64,000 bases of DNA from Coniella vitis (taxonomy: Eukaryota > Ascomycota > Sordariomycetes > Diaporthales > Schizoparmaceae), in NCBI GenBank assembly GCA_011317545.1, contig WUJK01000003.1, positions 186,001 through 250,000 on the forward strand. The letters are read 5' to 3'. The notes beneath the pieces are model-generated. The model did no database searches, was not told the origin of the DNA, and was given only the letters and a program-made list of their open reading frames with translations. How positions within the stretch are numbered: position 1 is the first letter of the stretch; each line of letters begins with the position of its first letter. Below are positions 1-12,200 of this stretch, one piece after another. The translations under genes and the position numbers were made by a program.

Positions 1-551
1 CCCTCAGACTCTGCGCGCTCTTCACCGACGCCTTGTAGGCGTCTGGCATCTCCTTCACTTCGGCAAGGTATTCGCCAGCCGTTGCGAATTGATGCCATAC
101 CCTTCCGCTCGTCGTCGTGCAGACAGTCGTGGCCATTCTGGATGGATTTTGGTAATGAAGATGGAGGGCGGAAAGAGTACGGGGACTGTCTGTTTCAAAT
201 CTCATTCTGTCGAGAGATAACAGAGCCTGAGACTCCGCAGAGCGTGCTCAGGCCACAGGCCACAGGCCGGGTTGTGACAGTCGGGGCATAGGCTCAGAGG
301 GGCAAGGTGGCCATCAGTGGATAGCTCTGTCCAACTGGGGGATTGAGGTATGCAGATACTCTGCTCTGGAAGAGAAAAGGGATTGTTAGCATGAGTGACA
401 GTGTACTGGGGTCGTTATTCTCAATGCTCGATAGTGCCAAGTGGAGGGGGGATCGAGCCCAATGCCATGGAGACGACGACAAGACGACAAGACTAGAGAG
501 AGACTAGAAGAGAAACAACTTACTGGGTGAATCCAGGCTACGCCGGTAAAG

Positions 552-628
552 ATGCTGAATGAATGTTGAAAAGATACTGAAAGAATGCTGAAAGAATGCT
601 CAAAGAATGCTCAAAGAATGCTGAAAGC
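552..628. repeat. Short tandem array, unit about 11 bp (GAATGCTGAAA)
   Basis: Six or seven imperfect head-to-tail copies of an 11-bp unit related to GAATGCTGAAA or GAATGCTCAAA. Divergence is mostly at one base (G/C) inside the unit. It lies in non-coding sequence. Confidence 0.75.
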
Positions 629-941
629 CGTATCGTACTCCTTGCTTAACAATCTGTTGTTCATCAAATCTGTTAGCGAGCTGACCATACCGCAAAGAGA
701 TGGCTAGGCTGTTCATTGAGGCCCAAACTTACATGGTAAAAATGATAGTCGACGAAACGCACCACAAGTGCTGCTCAGCTGGCCAAGTCCAAACAAGGAC
801 ATGGCGTCGAGACCCAGTTCAAAAGGCCCATGTAGGCTCGTGTTGTAAGTGGCACGACCGCTCGTGTAACAATACTCTAGTTAACTGCCAGCTTTAGGAG
901 CGACTCGACCCAAGGCAAAATTCTTGCTGGTCGAGTTGGCC

Positions 942-1099
942 ATGTTGGCCGGGCCAAACAATGCCAATTGACATTGTCGACGGCCCAGCCACTGCATCCC
1001 AGTTGAAATCTGGCTTGCCATATTGGCCGGGCCAAACAATGCCAACTGACATTGCCGAGGGCCCAGCCACACCGTCCCAGTCAAATTCTGGCTTGCCAA
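942..1099. repeat. Two-copy tandem repeat of about 78 bp
   Basis: The block beginning TTGGCCGGGCCAAACAATGC occurs twice in a row (about 943 and 1023). Each copy ends in CTGGCTTGCCA. Copies differ at several C/T positions, for example CAATTGACATTGTC against CAACTGACATTGCC. A partial third copy (GCTGGTCGAGTTGGCCA) seems to precede the first. GGCCGGGCC at the start of each unit is itself palindromic. Confidence 0.85.
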
Positions 1100-1348
1100 C
1101 TGTGTGCTGTTGCCGAATGCTGCAGCCACGAGAGTGTTCTTGTTCTATCTTGTGGTTGATGACCTGCAGCGGTAGAAACGCGCTTCACAGGCTGTTCAGG
1201 CCAAGCTGGCCTCTCAAATGTCCAGCCTTACCAACAGCCCTAGTGATGTTGCAATTAATCAAGTTGTGGTACATGATTGCTTTTGACAGACCTGGGGCTA
1301 TCCAAGATTGGAATCTAGCATTAGCATCTGGCAGGGGCAAAAGAAGAT

Positions 1349-1795
1349 TCAATGATAAGGAGGTGATGCCAAGGGGTAGAGGCAGTGTTCTTTGTTCTTG
1401 TGTTCCAAGCTCAGGTGAAGAAAAGAAGGCTGCTCAGGTACGAGGGAGGGAGGTTTTAGGGAGGCTCTCGAGGGTAGTAGGAGGCAGAAGAAGATCCAAT
1501 AACAAGGGGGCAACAAGGAGGCAACAAGGAGTAGTACAGGCCGTGCTCTTCAATCTTCTCTTCCAAACTCAAATGGAGGGGAAAGGATGCTAGGATGGGA
1601 GAGAGGCAGGTCCAGGGAGGCTTTCAATGATTGTAGGAGCAGAACAAGGTTCGACGACAAGGAGGTGGCAAGGAAAGGTGGCAAGGAGCGGTACAAGCAG
1701 TGTTTTTGAGATTCTTCGCTTCCAAAACTCGGGTAGAGGAGAGAGGCTGCCGAGTACAACAGAAGGGGGTCCAAGGAAGGCTTTCAATGTGTGGG
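1349..1795. repeat. Three diverged tandem copies of a roughly 150-bp unit
   Basis: Aligning by eye, copies start near 1349, 1489 and 1646. Shared blocks are (i) an AAGG-rich GGCAACAAGGAGG-like part, (ii) CTTCCAAACTC or CTTCCAAAACTCGG, then (iii) GGTCCAGGGAGGCTTTCAATG or GGTCCAAGGAAGGCTTTCAATG. The third boundary is best seen by comparing 1610-1630 with 1769-1790. The copies are clearly diverged, so this is an old minisatellite-like array rather than a recent duplication. Confidence 0.7.
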
Positions 1796-1870
1796 TGATG
1801 GGTACTTACAAAACAGCTCTATCTGTCCCGCGACAGGACAGGCGAGCTGCGCCACGGATAATCCCCTGCT

Positions 1871-1906
1871 AGCTAGCATCCTCTGCTGTAGCAGTGGATG
1901 CTAGCT
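1871..1906. other. 36-nt near-perfect hairpin
   Basis: The left arm AGCTAGCATCC (1871-1881) pairs with GGATGCTAGCT (1896-1906). Inside it CTGCT (1883-1887) pairs with AGCAG (1890-1894), with one T:T mismatch and a 2-nt GT loop. This gives 16 bp of pairing in 36 nt. No gene is nearby, so a terminator role is not supported. It may be the tip of a decayed inverted-repeat element. Confidence 0.7.
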
Positions 1907-4161
1907 GATGTCAAGTCCACCAGCTTTGTTGTCTGGGCTTTTCTTGGTGCAGTAGCTTGCACTACTGTGCTGGATGTACCGGAAGATAGCTCGCTGCATG
2001 GTGCTATACTTGCACACCACCAGGAGAGAAAGATCTGAAACAAGACGTTAGCACAGTTGTGATTGATACCAGACATTTGCCAGAGGATTAGCTGGAGACT
2101 TGGATACCTCTCAGACGCGGCCACATAGACCGGGCCTGGCCCCATCCTGGGGAGGGAGCGCAGGACGGGTCGTCGAGCTTCATATGACCGGTGTTGTTCT
2201 TGGCCGATGCGGTGACGGCAGCGTAGCATTCTTGATCTGGGCATAGACGGTCCGAGCCCAGATACCATCCGTGGTCTGTCCCATGGCACCACTATGGCAG
2301 TGGGCAGCGGTAGCATGGAGGTCTTTGCTAAGATAGGCGGCCTATGTTAGCCGAGCCCAGGGCCACGGGTCTTTGTGGACAACTTACCGCTGCTGATGTG
2401 TTTAATGATATGTATCAAAGTCGGCGCGCCATCTTATCAGGGCGCAATCGTGCACTGACAGCGGCAGCGTACCACTGTAGCGGTAGTAGTGGGTAGCGTG
2501 ATGGCTTGACTTGATCTGATGGGGGAGCTTGCTAGAAATGTGCACGCTGTGCTACTCGAGGCTGGAGATGACACGATAGCGAGGGATGTGGAAGAATAAA
2601 AAGATGGGTAATGATATGCAGAGGAGGGAAAAGATAATTAAGAAGCTATACAGAGTAAAAGGACAAGTAAGAATAGAAGGGATAGTAATGTTTACTAGAG
2701 ATACAGGAAGGGAGACGCGTCGGTGTGGGTGGGTGCAACGCGCCGGTGGCAAAGGGCCGAGTGGTTTGAAGAAGGAAGAGAAAGGAAAGGGAAAGCCGAC
2801 AAGCAGCCAGGGAATGAATAAAAGCAGAGAGAAACGATGGGTGGTCCGTGTGCTGGTCAGCCTGGTGACAGACAGCCTGGCAAGGTTTCAAACAGCAACG
2901 CACTGCTAAAATTATTTGGAAAATACAAAATCAAAGAGACCATAGCAGTGAATCATCATCAACAAGAGAAAGGTACAGCTACCATTGTACCCAGGTACTC
3001 TTGTAGCTTTTCCCTCCTCTTGCTCACCTATAGACATCTAGATCCATTCTTTGCAGATGAGAATGGACCAGTTTCAAACAGTAAACTGCCAGAGGATTTT
3101 GCAAGATGATGTTGCTGCTTTGGAGAAGCATCTCTGGGAGCCTTTCAAGTAGTTCAACTTAGGTTCAGCTTGTCTTCTGATGGTAGTAGATCTAGCGTAC
3201 CCAATCCTCCTTCAAAGACCATCATTTATACAGATGGTTGGTTTGAAAGTGCAGAAAGTCTCCCAGTTGTACAATACTTTGAATCCTTAAACAATGGATC
3301 AATTGTTTATTCTTGGTACCCACGAGAGCTTCTACCTACACAAGTCAGTAACCCAACATCTATCAATACATATGGAAGCCCTTTACCCAAGCAACCACGT
3401 TGATCTTTCCAAAAGAATATTAAGCTGATGAGTCTGAACTCTTGGGATACTCTGGCTAACCCATCATCGTGCAGTCTACTAGCCACTGGCATCGACACTC
3501 CCTACGCCACAAGAGCAGATTCTCCCTTTGGCAGTACCTGTCTGGACAGACCGACAGTGTTCATTATTGTCACACTGACGGTGTTGGCCTGATCTGATAC
3601 TACATATACCCCCGTGCTATATACACTGCGCGTAAGACGGGACGGAGTGTTAGGAAGCCCTACATAGATCGACCAGCTTGGAGCATGGGCGCCGGTGAAG
3701 GCATCCTCGACAAACGAGGCACATGGGGCTGGTATCCCAGAGATCATCATGTCTGTTGTTGTAGGCCTCCTTGATATTGCTCGTATTGGAAGTCAACGGG
3801 CAATCGCGCCATCCAATGGGTGGTGATGGGCCGTAATACAGACCTGGCGTGCGCGGTCCTGGCAGCAAAGGGTGGGAGCAGCCAGCATCGACTGTTGGGC
3901 GACCTAAAGTAACAGTCTGCCCAAATGCAAGCAACCTCTATCGTACCTCCATCATTCGCCAGACAGTATCACAGAAGAGCGTTTAAAAACGAGAGCATTG
4001 AAGTCATGACAGTATCATTCATAATCGAAAGCAAAGACCACGAGGTATATACATGTATGGCAAGAGCATATCCCGCTCCGCCCGCTCATCCTCCTTCACC
4101 ATCCACTTCCCCTTTCCTCCTGTCTCGGGGAAGCAGGGAAAACAAAGAGAAAAAACTCAAC

Positions 4162-5793
4162 TTATTTACTGCTAGACTCAGACTTAGCGAACAAGTCCTC
4201 CTGCGGCACCGGTGATGGCCTCTCTTCGTCCATCGACTGCCCACTCACAATATCCACAAGCCCATCCTTCAACAAGGGCGGACCCGAAAAGTTCTTCCTG
4301 CCCCAAGCGAAATACCACACAAGACTGATTACCGCAAAGCCCGCAAACACCACACTGGCATAGTTCATGGTCGAGCTCGTGAGCCCAGTCAAGTTGGTCG
4401 GCATGCAGAAGAGCACAATCGAAAGCACAATCCACAGTAACGTGGTGATATTGATAGCCATGCCGAACCGACCCAGCGAGAATCCGGCTTGTCGCAGCTG
4501 CTTGCGACCCTGCACCACCGACACAAGAATGGGCAGGCCATACGACGTTGCGAGGCAGATGGTTGCGACGCCCGTGAAGCTGCTGAAAGCGGCCGACGAA
4601 CCGAAATAGATGAGGCCCAGGAGACAGTCGACAATGGCAGAAAGGGTCAGCGCCGCGAGGGGGATACCGAAGCGGTCGTTGACTTTGCTCCAGATGCCGG
4701 AACCGGGGATGGCGCCGTCGCGCGCAAAGGCGTAGGTGCACCGGCTGGAGGCAGTCAGAGCGCCCACGCCAGAAAAGAGCCATATGCCAAGGATGAGAAA
4801 GAGCAGGCCGAAGCCGCCGCCTGCACTGCCGGTAGCTGTCTTGAAGATGAGGCCAATGGGTTGTCCATTGGCAACGTTGAGGAGTGTCTGGATGTTGGGC
4901 AAGACGAAGAGCAACGGGATCAAGAATACGAGGCCGGTAATGCCGGCGGCCACGACGGAGAGCACAATGGCCTTGGGCACCTCGCGCTCCGGGTTCTGCA
5001 CCTCTTCACACATGGCGGCGACCATGCCGTACCCGGTCAGCACGTACGCGGGCTGCAACAGGCCAATGAAGAAGCTCCAGCCCCATGGCCAGCCCGAGGC
5101 CGACGCATCGTAGTGTCCAAACACAAACTCGCCGCTCCGCTTGTCGGGGGACATGACCAATAGGACGACTAGAAAGATAATGATGGAAGCACCGGTCCAG
5201 TAAATACACATGGTGTTGATCTGGTCGAGGTATTTGGCGCCAAAGATGTTGATAAGGTAGCAGAGCAGTGTGCAGGCCCAAAACGTCAAGACGGTTTGCC
5301 AGGCATTAGCCACAAAGTCCTCGTTCCACAATGAAATGGCGCTCAAGATGAGCTGGGCACCACCAAAGTTGATGGATAATGTGACAGTCCAGTTTCCAAC
5401 CAGTGTAAGCCATCCGGTAATCCAACTTGCAATTGGCGCCCATTTAGGTTCGGACAAGAGCGCGCTCCAGTAGTACACGCCTCCTGCTGTTGGATATACA
5501 GAGCAGATTTCGGCCAGTGAGGCAGCAATAGCGGTCGACAGAAGCGACAACAGCACCCACCCCCATATGATGGTAACGCTCTGGCCGTTGGACAAGGTAA
5601 TGTACATGGTAGTGCTGAGACCATATGGAACGGCCATGATGGCGAATGAAAGACCCAGTACGGATATCATGCTCAAGCTTCGGGGCAGCTCTGACTTGTA
5701 GCCCATCTTGGCGAGGGCATCATCGGCGGCCGTGGCATCGGGACCGGCGGGCGCTCGCTGGCGCGCGCTGGCAATTGACTCGCCGCTCCCCAT
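4162..5793 (-). CDS. APC-superfamily permease (GABA/choline/amino-acid type)
   Basis: An intact single-exon gene of 543 residues on the minus strand. It resembles the fungal amino acid/choline transporter (ACT) family that includes Uga4 and Hnm1. Visible features are a hydrophilic N-terminus of about 40 residues, about 12 hydrophobic membrane segments, the first-helix region ISVLGLSFAIMAVPYGLS, the family-typical SVYPTAGGVYYWSALL, and CEEVQNPEREVPKAI after the fifth or sixth helix. The cytosolic C-terminal tail is acidic and Ser-rich. The length is normal for the family. It would import a small nitrogenous solute across the plasma membrane; the substrate cannot be read from sequence. The upstream DNA has GATAA cores at 5982-5986 and 6068-6073, compatible with nitrogen (AreA-type GATA factor) control, which is an inference. 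Confidence 0.93.
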   Translation of the reverse strand: MGSGESIASARQRAPAGPDATAADDALAKMGYKSELPRSLSMISVLGLSFAIMAVPYGLSTTMYITLSNGQSVTIIWGWVLLSLLSTAIAASLAEICSVYPTAGGVYYWSALLSEPKWAPIASWITGWLTLVGNWTVTLSINFGGAQLILSAISLWNEDFVANAWQTVLTFWACTLLCYLINIFGAKYLDQINTMCIYWTGASIIIFLVVLLVMSPDKRSGEFVFGHYDASASGWPWGWSFFIGLLQPAYVLTGYGMVAAMCEEVQNPEREVPKAIVLSVVAAGITGLVFLIPLLFVLPNIQTLLNVANGQPIGLIFKTATGSAGGGFGLLFLILGIWLFSGVGALTASSRCTYAFARDGAIPGSGIWSKVNDRFGIPLAALTLSAIVDCLLGLIYFGSSAAFSSFTGVATICLATSYGLPILVSVVQGRKQLRQAGFSLGRFGMAINITTLLWIVLSIVLFCMPTNLTGLTSSTMNYASVVFAGFAVISLVWYFAWGRKNFSGPPLLKDGLVDIVSGQSMDEERPSPVPQEDLFAKSESSSK

Positions 5794-7707
5794 GACGGAC
5801 GTTCGGCGGCGGAAGAAGAAGAAGCGGAAGACTCAAGGTGGATCGGATCTTCCAAGCGGAAGAAGGACGTTTTCTATGCTGCAGAGTAAGTGTGAGGCAG
5901 CATAGGACAGGAAGGTTATGGCAGGAGGATCGTGAAGAGGCAAGAAAGTTATGGATGTCAGCCAAGACATGGCAGACGCTGGATAACTATACTTGTATGT
6001 CCCGTGTGAGGCGGGCGTCCCGGCGTTGTCCCGCGCAGCCGTGGCCAAGGTTCCCAAGGTTCCGATGGATAAGAGATTCAGGTAAAAGGCACACTAACAA
6101 CAAAGACAGCGAGTGATCGGTGCGGATTTCTCGTAGCGATTTCCATTACTCAATCCCCAGGTCGCCTAGACTCCCAGCTCCGCAAACGCATCGGGCCCCA
6201 CCACATAACCACGGCGAGTCAGATCATCATGGTCTTCCCGGCCGTAGATGGCTGACACAGCTTCGAATCCCCTTTATAAGAGGGCATCGTCGTCATGTTG
6301 GCCGTGCTACGACCCCATTCGTAACGCCAGGTATTCTGGAGCCTGTACATAGCAAAAGTTAAACGTGTCGGTCTGCGCTAAGATCCCCAGATGCCAGGAA
6401 TTTATTAGCATGATTGATAGCCTACCCCCAGGGCCCAGCCTTACCCCGTCTTTGGAGGGGCTCATGCTTCTTCAGCCAAGAGTAATTGCCACCCTCAGGG
6501 GCCAGAGGCCAGGTCAGGTGCAGATGCGTTGTGGTAAACTGTGTTATGTTGTGTTATTGCGCGTCTCTGGCTGAATTCTCCATCTGCTCATATGCACGAG
6601 TTGCGCTGTCCAGAGTGCTGAGGTCAAACAGACCATTATAAACTACGTTGCGCAGGGCTTTGGTCGCCGAATGGACGAGTTTTTGGCCGGACTTAACTCG
6701 GCATTGTATCATAGTATCATAGTACTCGGTTGTCGGCTGTTCCTACTGAATTGGACGGTGCTCTCCGCACCAACATGTGCCAGGACTGGATGAGAGCCAC
6801 GGGTGTGGATTAATCCGGTCCGGTACGAAGAGGCGTCGGTTACACGCGTGGGCCATTGCTGATTGTGAATGCCAAAAGTCGGTTGTCGCTCCGCTATGAC
6901 TTCGATGTTGTTATCGTGATATCTTTCCGTCCTTGGAAAAGACAATCTTTGTCTGAGGGGTGCCATAGTAATGAATCGAGGATAAAGGGCAACAGACAAG
7001 CAATTGGGAAGCTCACAGTGGAAAGACAGAATGTGGTAGGAGGGGAAGCGAGGTAACGCGGTGATGTATCTTCTGGAAGCAATTGATGTCGTAGTTGATG
7101 TCCCAGATATTCCAGTCCTCCAACACGTTGCGCCGATGAACCTTCGACTTTTGTACGATCTTTGAAGTCTAGCAACCTGGACGCTGGCAGGGTGCGCTTT
7201 CTGCCCAGCCACGTTGCTTGGAGCGGACTCCATACCCTTGACTATGTAGCGATAAGTCCCATCAAGGCTGGGATCGTAGTGATCATGTCCTTATCCCGTG
7301 TTCTCGCTGTTGTGCCTCGGGGTTTCCGTGATAGTGTAGAGCGATAGCCTTGATTCATGTCGTTGATCTGATAGCAAGCCAAGATAACCAACAACACGAT
7401 TACCCGGCAGCCGGTTCGTCAGCTTATCGATGGCCGTCCTGATAAGCATTCAGTATGTCGTGCCAGCCGTGACCTACGTCTTGATCAGCGCCTTCATGGA
7501 TCTAAAGTGTAACCCTGTTAGCGTGGGGGCGAAGCGTGTCAAGTGCCGCGGCTCCGCACCACCCCCGGTAGCTTGCTTGCTTGCTTGCTTCTCGTACACT
7601 GTACAGCCTCAAAAATCGTAGCGAGTACCGACTGACCAAGCCGTAACACTTGTACCAATTCTGGAAGGGCGCTTTGTTCACAGGGCATTGGCGGGTCAAA
7701 CTTGACG
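5794..7707. other. Intergenic region between divergent permease and SMP-30 gene
   Basis: I see no convincing gene in about 1.9 kb. It should contain the promoter and leader of the minus-strand permease (left part) and of the plus-strand lactonase-like gene (right part). A 174-residue minus-strand frame at 6709-7233 shows no domain and was not accepted. A short TTGC repeat lies at about 7570-7590. Confidence 0.55.
5982..6073 (-). promoter_or_regulatory. Candidate GATA-factor sites upstream of the permease
   Basis: GATAA at 5982-5986 and GATAAG at 6068-6073 lie about 190 and 280 bp upstream of the permease start. Paired GATA sites upstream of fungal nitrogen-source permeases are commonly bound by AreA/Nit2-type regulators. 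The motif is short and frequent by chance, so this is only suggestive. Confidence 0.3.
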
Positions 7708-8805
7708 ATGACAGGCGAGTCTGCTTTTGCTATCCATGACGAAGCGGTGCATGCATTGTTTGGACCGTCGCCGACTCTCGAATTGCTACACGAGAACAAA
7801 GATTACCCTTTCGCTCACGAAGCTGGAGTCTATATAGACGCGGATCAAACACTCTTCGTCACCAGCAATCAGTATCCTGATCCGTCAACGGGTCGCAAGA
7901 AGATACAGATCAGCAAAGTGACACTCTCTCGATGCGGTGGAGAGACTAGGGCCAGCGTTGATGAAATCGATCCGGATGTGCCAATGGGCAATGGCGGCGT
8001 CAACTACAAAGACGGGGTCCTGTTCTGTGCGCAAGGCGGACTAGACAACTCCACGCAACCGAGTGCCTTGGTCTGGATGGAAAAGTCGCCGCCATACGGC
8101 ACCCACAAGGTTGTATCCAGGTTCCACAGTAGGGCGTTCAATAGCGTCAACGACGTCGTAGTGCACAGCGATGGGAGCATTTGGTTCACAGACCCAATAT
8201 ACGGGTTCGAACAGGGCATCAGGCCCAAGCCAGAGTTGCCGTGTCAGGTATATCGGTACTCTCCCGCCAAGGGCCCCGATGGGAAGGATAGCATCAGAGC
8301 CGTGGCGGATGGCTTTGGGCGGCCCAATGGGATCTGCTTCAGCCCCGATGAGAAGATTGTCTACATCACGGATACAGACTGGATACATGGAGACGGGAGC
8401 ACAGACTCGACAAGGGCGTCGAGCATGTGAGTGCTCTCTATCGATCTCCTCTGAAAGTCTCACCTTGCACGATGGCCGCCCGCTAACAACTTTGGCAGAT
8501 ATGCTTTCGACGTGGCGTACTATTCGGGCGAGCCCTTCCTCGTCAACCGAAGGCTTTTTGCTTTTGCTGATGTGGGCATCCCGGACGGCATCAAGTGCGA
8601 TGTCCATGGCAATGTGTACAGCGGCTGTGGCGATGGCGTCAACGTATGGTCGCCAGGCGGTCGGCTTCTGGGCAGAATTCTGGTCGAAGGCGGGGCTGCC
8701 AATTTTTGCTTCGGAAGAGATGGTGAAGTCTTCATTCTTAACGAGCACAGGCTATGGAGGGCTCAGCTGGCGGCTTCCACGAAAGGGGCCTTGTTGGGTA
8801 TTTGA
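7708..8805 (+). CDS. SMP-30/gluconolactonase/LRE-like enzyme, two exons
   Basis: Exons are 7708-8426 and 8499-8805; the intron 8427-8498 starts GTGAGT and ends GGCAG. The junction restores I-Y-A-F-D in frame, giving 341 residues. The motifs are those of the SMP-30 six-bladed propeller lactonases: HEAGVYIDADQTLFVTSNQY near the N-terminus (metal-binding Glu), SVNDVVVHSDGSIWFTDP (Asn), FGRPNGICFSPDEKIVYITD, and PDGIKCDVHGNVY (Asp). No signal peptide is seen, so it is probably cytosolic. The family hydrolyses lactones of sugars or related compounds; the actual substrate is unknown. The start is the first ATG of the open frame; a TTG two codons upstream was ignored. Its neighbours do not suggest a pathway. 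Confidence 0.88.
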
Positions 8806-9267
8806 AGCGGATGCAAGGTGGAGAAACTGGGAAGTTGGAACTGGAATATGGAGAGGGCAGAAGAACTGACAAAATGCCACAAAGGTTGTGCGTGTGTGAT
8901 CACGACGCTCGAGGCCCGTTCAGGAAGCACTCAGTGGTCACCTGGGGCATCATAAAATTCGAACCGGGTAGGAGCCACTCAAGTATATTGGGATGCCGTT
9001 CCTTCCAAGTAATGCGCCATTAGCACAGGCAGTCCGCACAACTCAACAGGAAGGGGCCGGTAACGGTTGCCACGGTGTGCATTTCCACGCTTGAGGCTTG
9101 TAATTCCCACCAGCTTCATCTTTTCATTTCTCACGATTCCGGCCTACACGGTACCCGCGAAGTTGTTCCTCGAACTGCAGCGCGTGTGGCTATAATTACC
9201 TTCCTTGTTCTCTGCTTCCAGCCTACACGTCGCCGGTTGAAGCCATTCCAGGCACTGGTCCCTTGTC
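8806..9267. other. Intergenic, no gene seen
   Basis: This 460-bp spacer lies between two plus-strand genes. It must hold the 3' end of the lactonase-like gene and the promoter of the next gene. No distinctive element was seen. Confidence 0.5.
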
Positions 9268-12200
9268 ATGGGCCTGGAAATCACTGAAAATGGCGATTAT
9301 CTGCGCTACCCGTCAACATCACCAGCACCGAAGGCCAGTGGCACACCCGTTTCGTCTCGTTTCGGGTCTCCGACTATAGCTACCGAGCCTTGGACTGGCA
9401 CCCGGGTGCAGAACGCAGACGAGTCTGTTGTTATCAAGCAAGGTCAGACGCGACGTCGCCGCACCAATCAGAAAGCCAAACCCTCGTACTTCGATTCAGA
9501 GGACTCCCTACAGCCAGATGAAGGTGAAGGAGATAACAACTGCCCCGCTCAGGATTGCAGGCAAAACCCCGCTGCTTCTTCCAAGCGTGTAGCAAAGGCG
9601 TCCTTCTTCGACTCTGATCCAAATGATCCGAGTCCGGCCAGTCCTCCAGCCTTACAATCCAAGCAAACAGCTAGCGCTTCTTCTCAGCGTGGACTTGCCC
9701 AACAGCTTCTAGACTCAAGCCCCCCCAAGTCTCGATGCAAGGATCAAGCTGGTGCACTCTCTCCCTCCAACAGTGGTGAAGTCGATGATATTGTGGTTCC
9801 TGCAATCTCTAGTCACGACGATGAGTGTTTTGATGATGCACATGCCGATGAGCCAGCTGCCATGGTCAATTTTGGAGTCGCGGCGCGTTGTCCGGCCACA
9901 ACATCAAGCGGCAATTCAAGTAAAGGTACGCATCCTCAGATAAGAGGCTGATTTGCGATTGCTTCAACAAATCAGAAACGCTGATCATCAATAGAAGATC
10001 AAGTCCCCGACTCTCAAAAATCAAACGAACCATTCCAGGATCAAGCTTCTACAGCATGTTCGCCTGTCCTATCTCACAACAAAGATAGGCAATCAAACGA
10101 GCGACAACAGGCGATGAAAGACGAAGGAAAAACGGCTCAGATACCGGATAGGAAGAAGCGGACGCTGAGCTTTCTTTCTATGCCTGCTTCAACCACGTCT
10201 GACCAAGATTCGCCCCCTAAACGCCCAAAACTCTCACGTGCTATGCGAGGCAACTCTATGCTCGAGATGGACCACAAAGTGCAAACATATACACAGACCA
10301 CTGTGTCGACTGAAATTGGGAAGCGTGGTAATAAAGTAGCTCTGTCTGCCCTCGAATTAGAAGATGAAGGCAGCCAGGTCAGGGCTGTGGAGGATATCTT
10401 TGACCATGTCAATGTTCCGCCGTCTGGAGGACAATCTCCTCCAACGGCACAGCGCAAGAGCAGGTCCACAAAGAACACCAAATCCAAGAAGGCGACAGCG
10501 GCCAAGATGGCGAAGCCAACCCGCAAGCCCAAGGCGCGGATAGCCAAGTTGAAGGGAAAGCCTAGCAAGGCATCGCCACCTCCTAATGGTACTGCGAGTC
10601 TGGGGCAGAGCGCTGCAGAAGACCTTTCCAATGCAGACGTAGTACCGAAACTTCTGGTAGCTGATATATCGAATGCTTCTGGATCTGCCACCATACAGCC
10701 AGAAAATGTGGTATCCGGCTCACCGAGCAATTTGAATCTCAAATCAACTCAAGATATCGCCACACTTCTAAGTGACTTTGGTGACGACTTTGCGGACAAC
10801 TTCGACTTTTCCCTTCTCGAAATTACCAAAGCCGAGTCAAAGACCTCCAGTGCTGAACAGCAGGTACATTCTCCAAAAGGAAGCGATATTGTGCGATGTG
10901 AGGATGAGAAGCCCCGAACCGATGGCAGCGGACACAATCCAACAACAGCCAAACGTGACTTGTCCGCTCGAACAACATTGCTAGGCCCTACGGTCGAGGA
11001 CGGTCCATCAGGCGCAACTGTCGCTCTTCGAGAAGAAAGCAACATAGTTTCTACTGACAACTTGCCAAGGGCTAGCCAGAACCCAACTGAAGTTCGCGTC
11101 AATATCGACTCGTACATTCCAGCCTCTCCTGTAGCATTAGGGGCGCGTACGGAAGCCAGTTCCATTTCGGATTCCCAGGTGCCAGCTACAATCAGTCATG
11201 GCTCGATCACAACGCAACATGCTAGCACAGCATCCAAACAGAACTCCCCCGCCACAGGGGAGAACAACTCTGCCATGGAAGTCGAAGTTGTGCCCTCCAT
11301 TGGGCCATTCACCGAGGAAGATAATTTGCGAGCTTGTCTGACATCGATGGACGCTGAACCATGCAATCCGGTCAAACCCTTGTCAGCGATTGAAGATCTT
11401 GATCAGCATGCAAATCTTGCAGAGACTGCACCTTGCAAGACGACGAAGTATATCCAGCCCGACATCGTGACAGTAGGCTCTGAGGTAATTAGCGACAACG
11501 ATGAATTGTGCAAGGATCTAGCCCAGCGAACCAAGCCAAACGCGCTTCCTGAGCCTACTCTCGATCTACACACAGGGTGCCAGCAGACATCAACAACTTC
11601 GATCATTCCAACCCTCCAACAATCCAAAAACAAATCAACGCAAAGCCAGAGCCGAAAATCTATTATACTTGAACACGAAGGCTTGACCGCCGCAGGCTGT
11701 AGGCTACCGTTGAATGATGTTAGACATGTTAGAGGTGTTGCAACACAAACAGAAATCCATCCTAGCCTTTTGAATGGAACAGAATACCAATCTCGTCTTG
11801 GGCATATACCGAATGACAATCAAGTGTCGCGAAAAATTCGTGCGTTATCTGAACCAGACGAACCCACTTCGACAGGCCCACGGCACATACAGCATACCTG
11901 GCCGGCCATGTACGAGCTCAGCGCCTCACTGGGGACAGCAGCGCGACAGAATGGAGCCGTACTGGAATCAGACGAACACGGCTTGCCAAAGATCATGCAG
12001 AACGGTATAGGTAAGTGGATTTTGTTTAGTACATAATGAAATCCCATTCCTAGCCGGTCCAAAACGCAATACACAATGACTGATGTGAATGAAATCACAG
12101 TTGGAGTTGATCCTTCGCGTCCAACACTCGATATCGGCAGGATGAACTCAGGAAGGTACACATTACAAGAACAGCCGCCATCATCGCGGGATACTACTCG

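Larger units (their letters stand above)
1..4161. other. Gene-free stretch with degenerate tandem repeats
   Basis: I find no supportable gene here. Open frames are short, overlap on both strands and show no domain. The sequence contains an 11-bp tandem array, a two-copy 78-bp repeat, three diverged copies of a roughly 150-bp unit and a 36-nt hairpin, listed separately. The last part, from about 3.9 kb, should hold the 3' end and terminator of the minus-strand permease transcript. An RNA-level feature or a decayed transposon cannot be excluded, but nothing recognisable remains of one. Confidence 0.6.

Noticed and set aside
961..1593. 210-codon open frame in the repeat region
   Set aside because: It begins inside the 78-bp repeat and runs through the degenerate minisatellite; the translation is compositionally odd, with no domain.
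1873..2316. 147-codon minus-strand frame
   Set aside because: No domain; it overlaps the hairpin; no splice partners giving a recognisable protein.
6709..7233. 174-codon minus-strand frame
   Set aside because: No recognisable motif and no supporting context; kept as intergenic.
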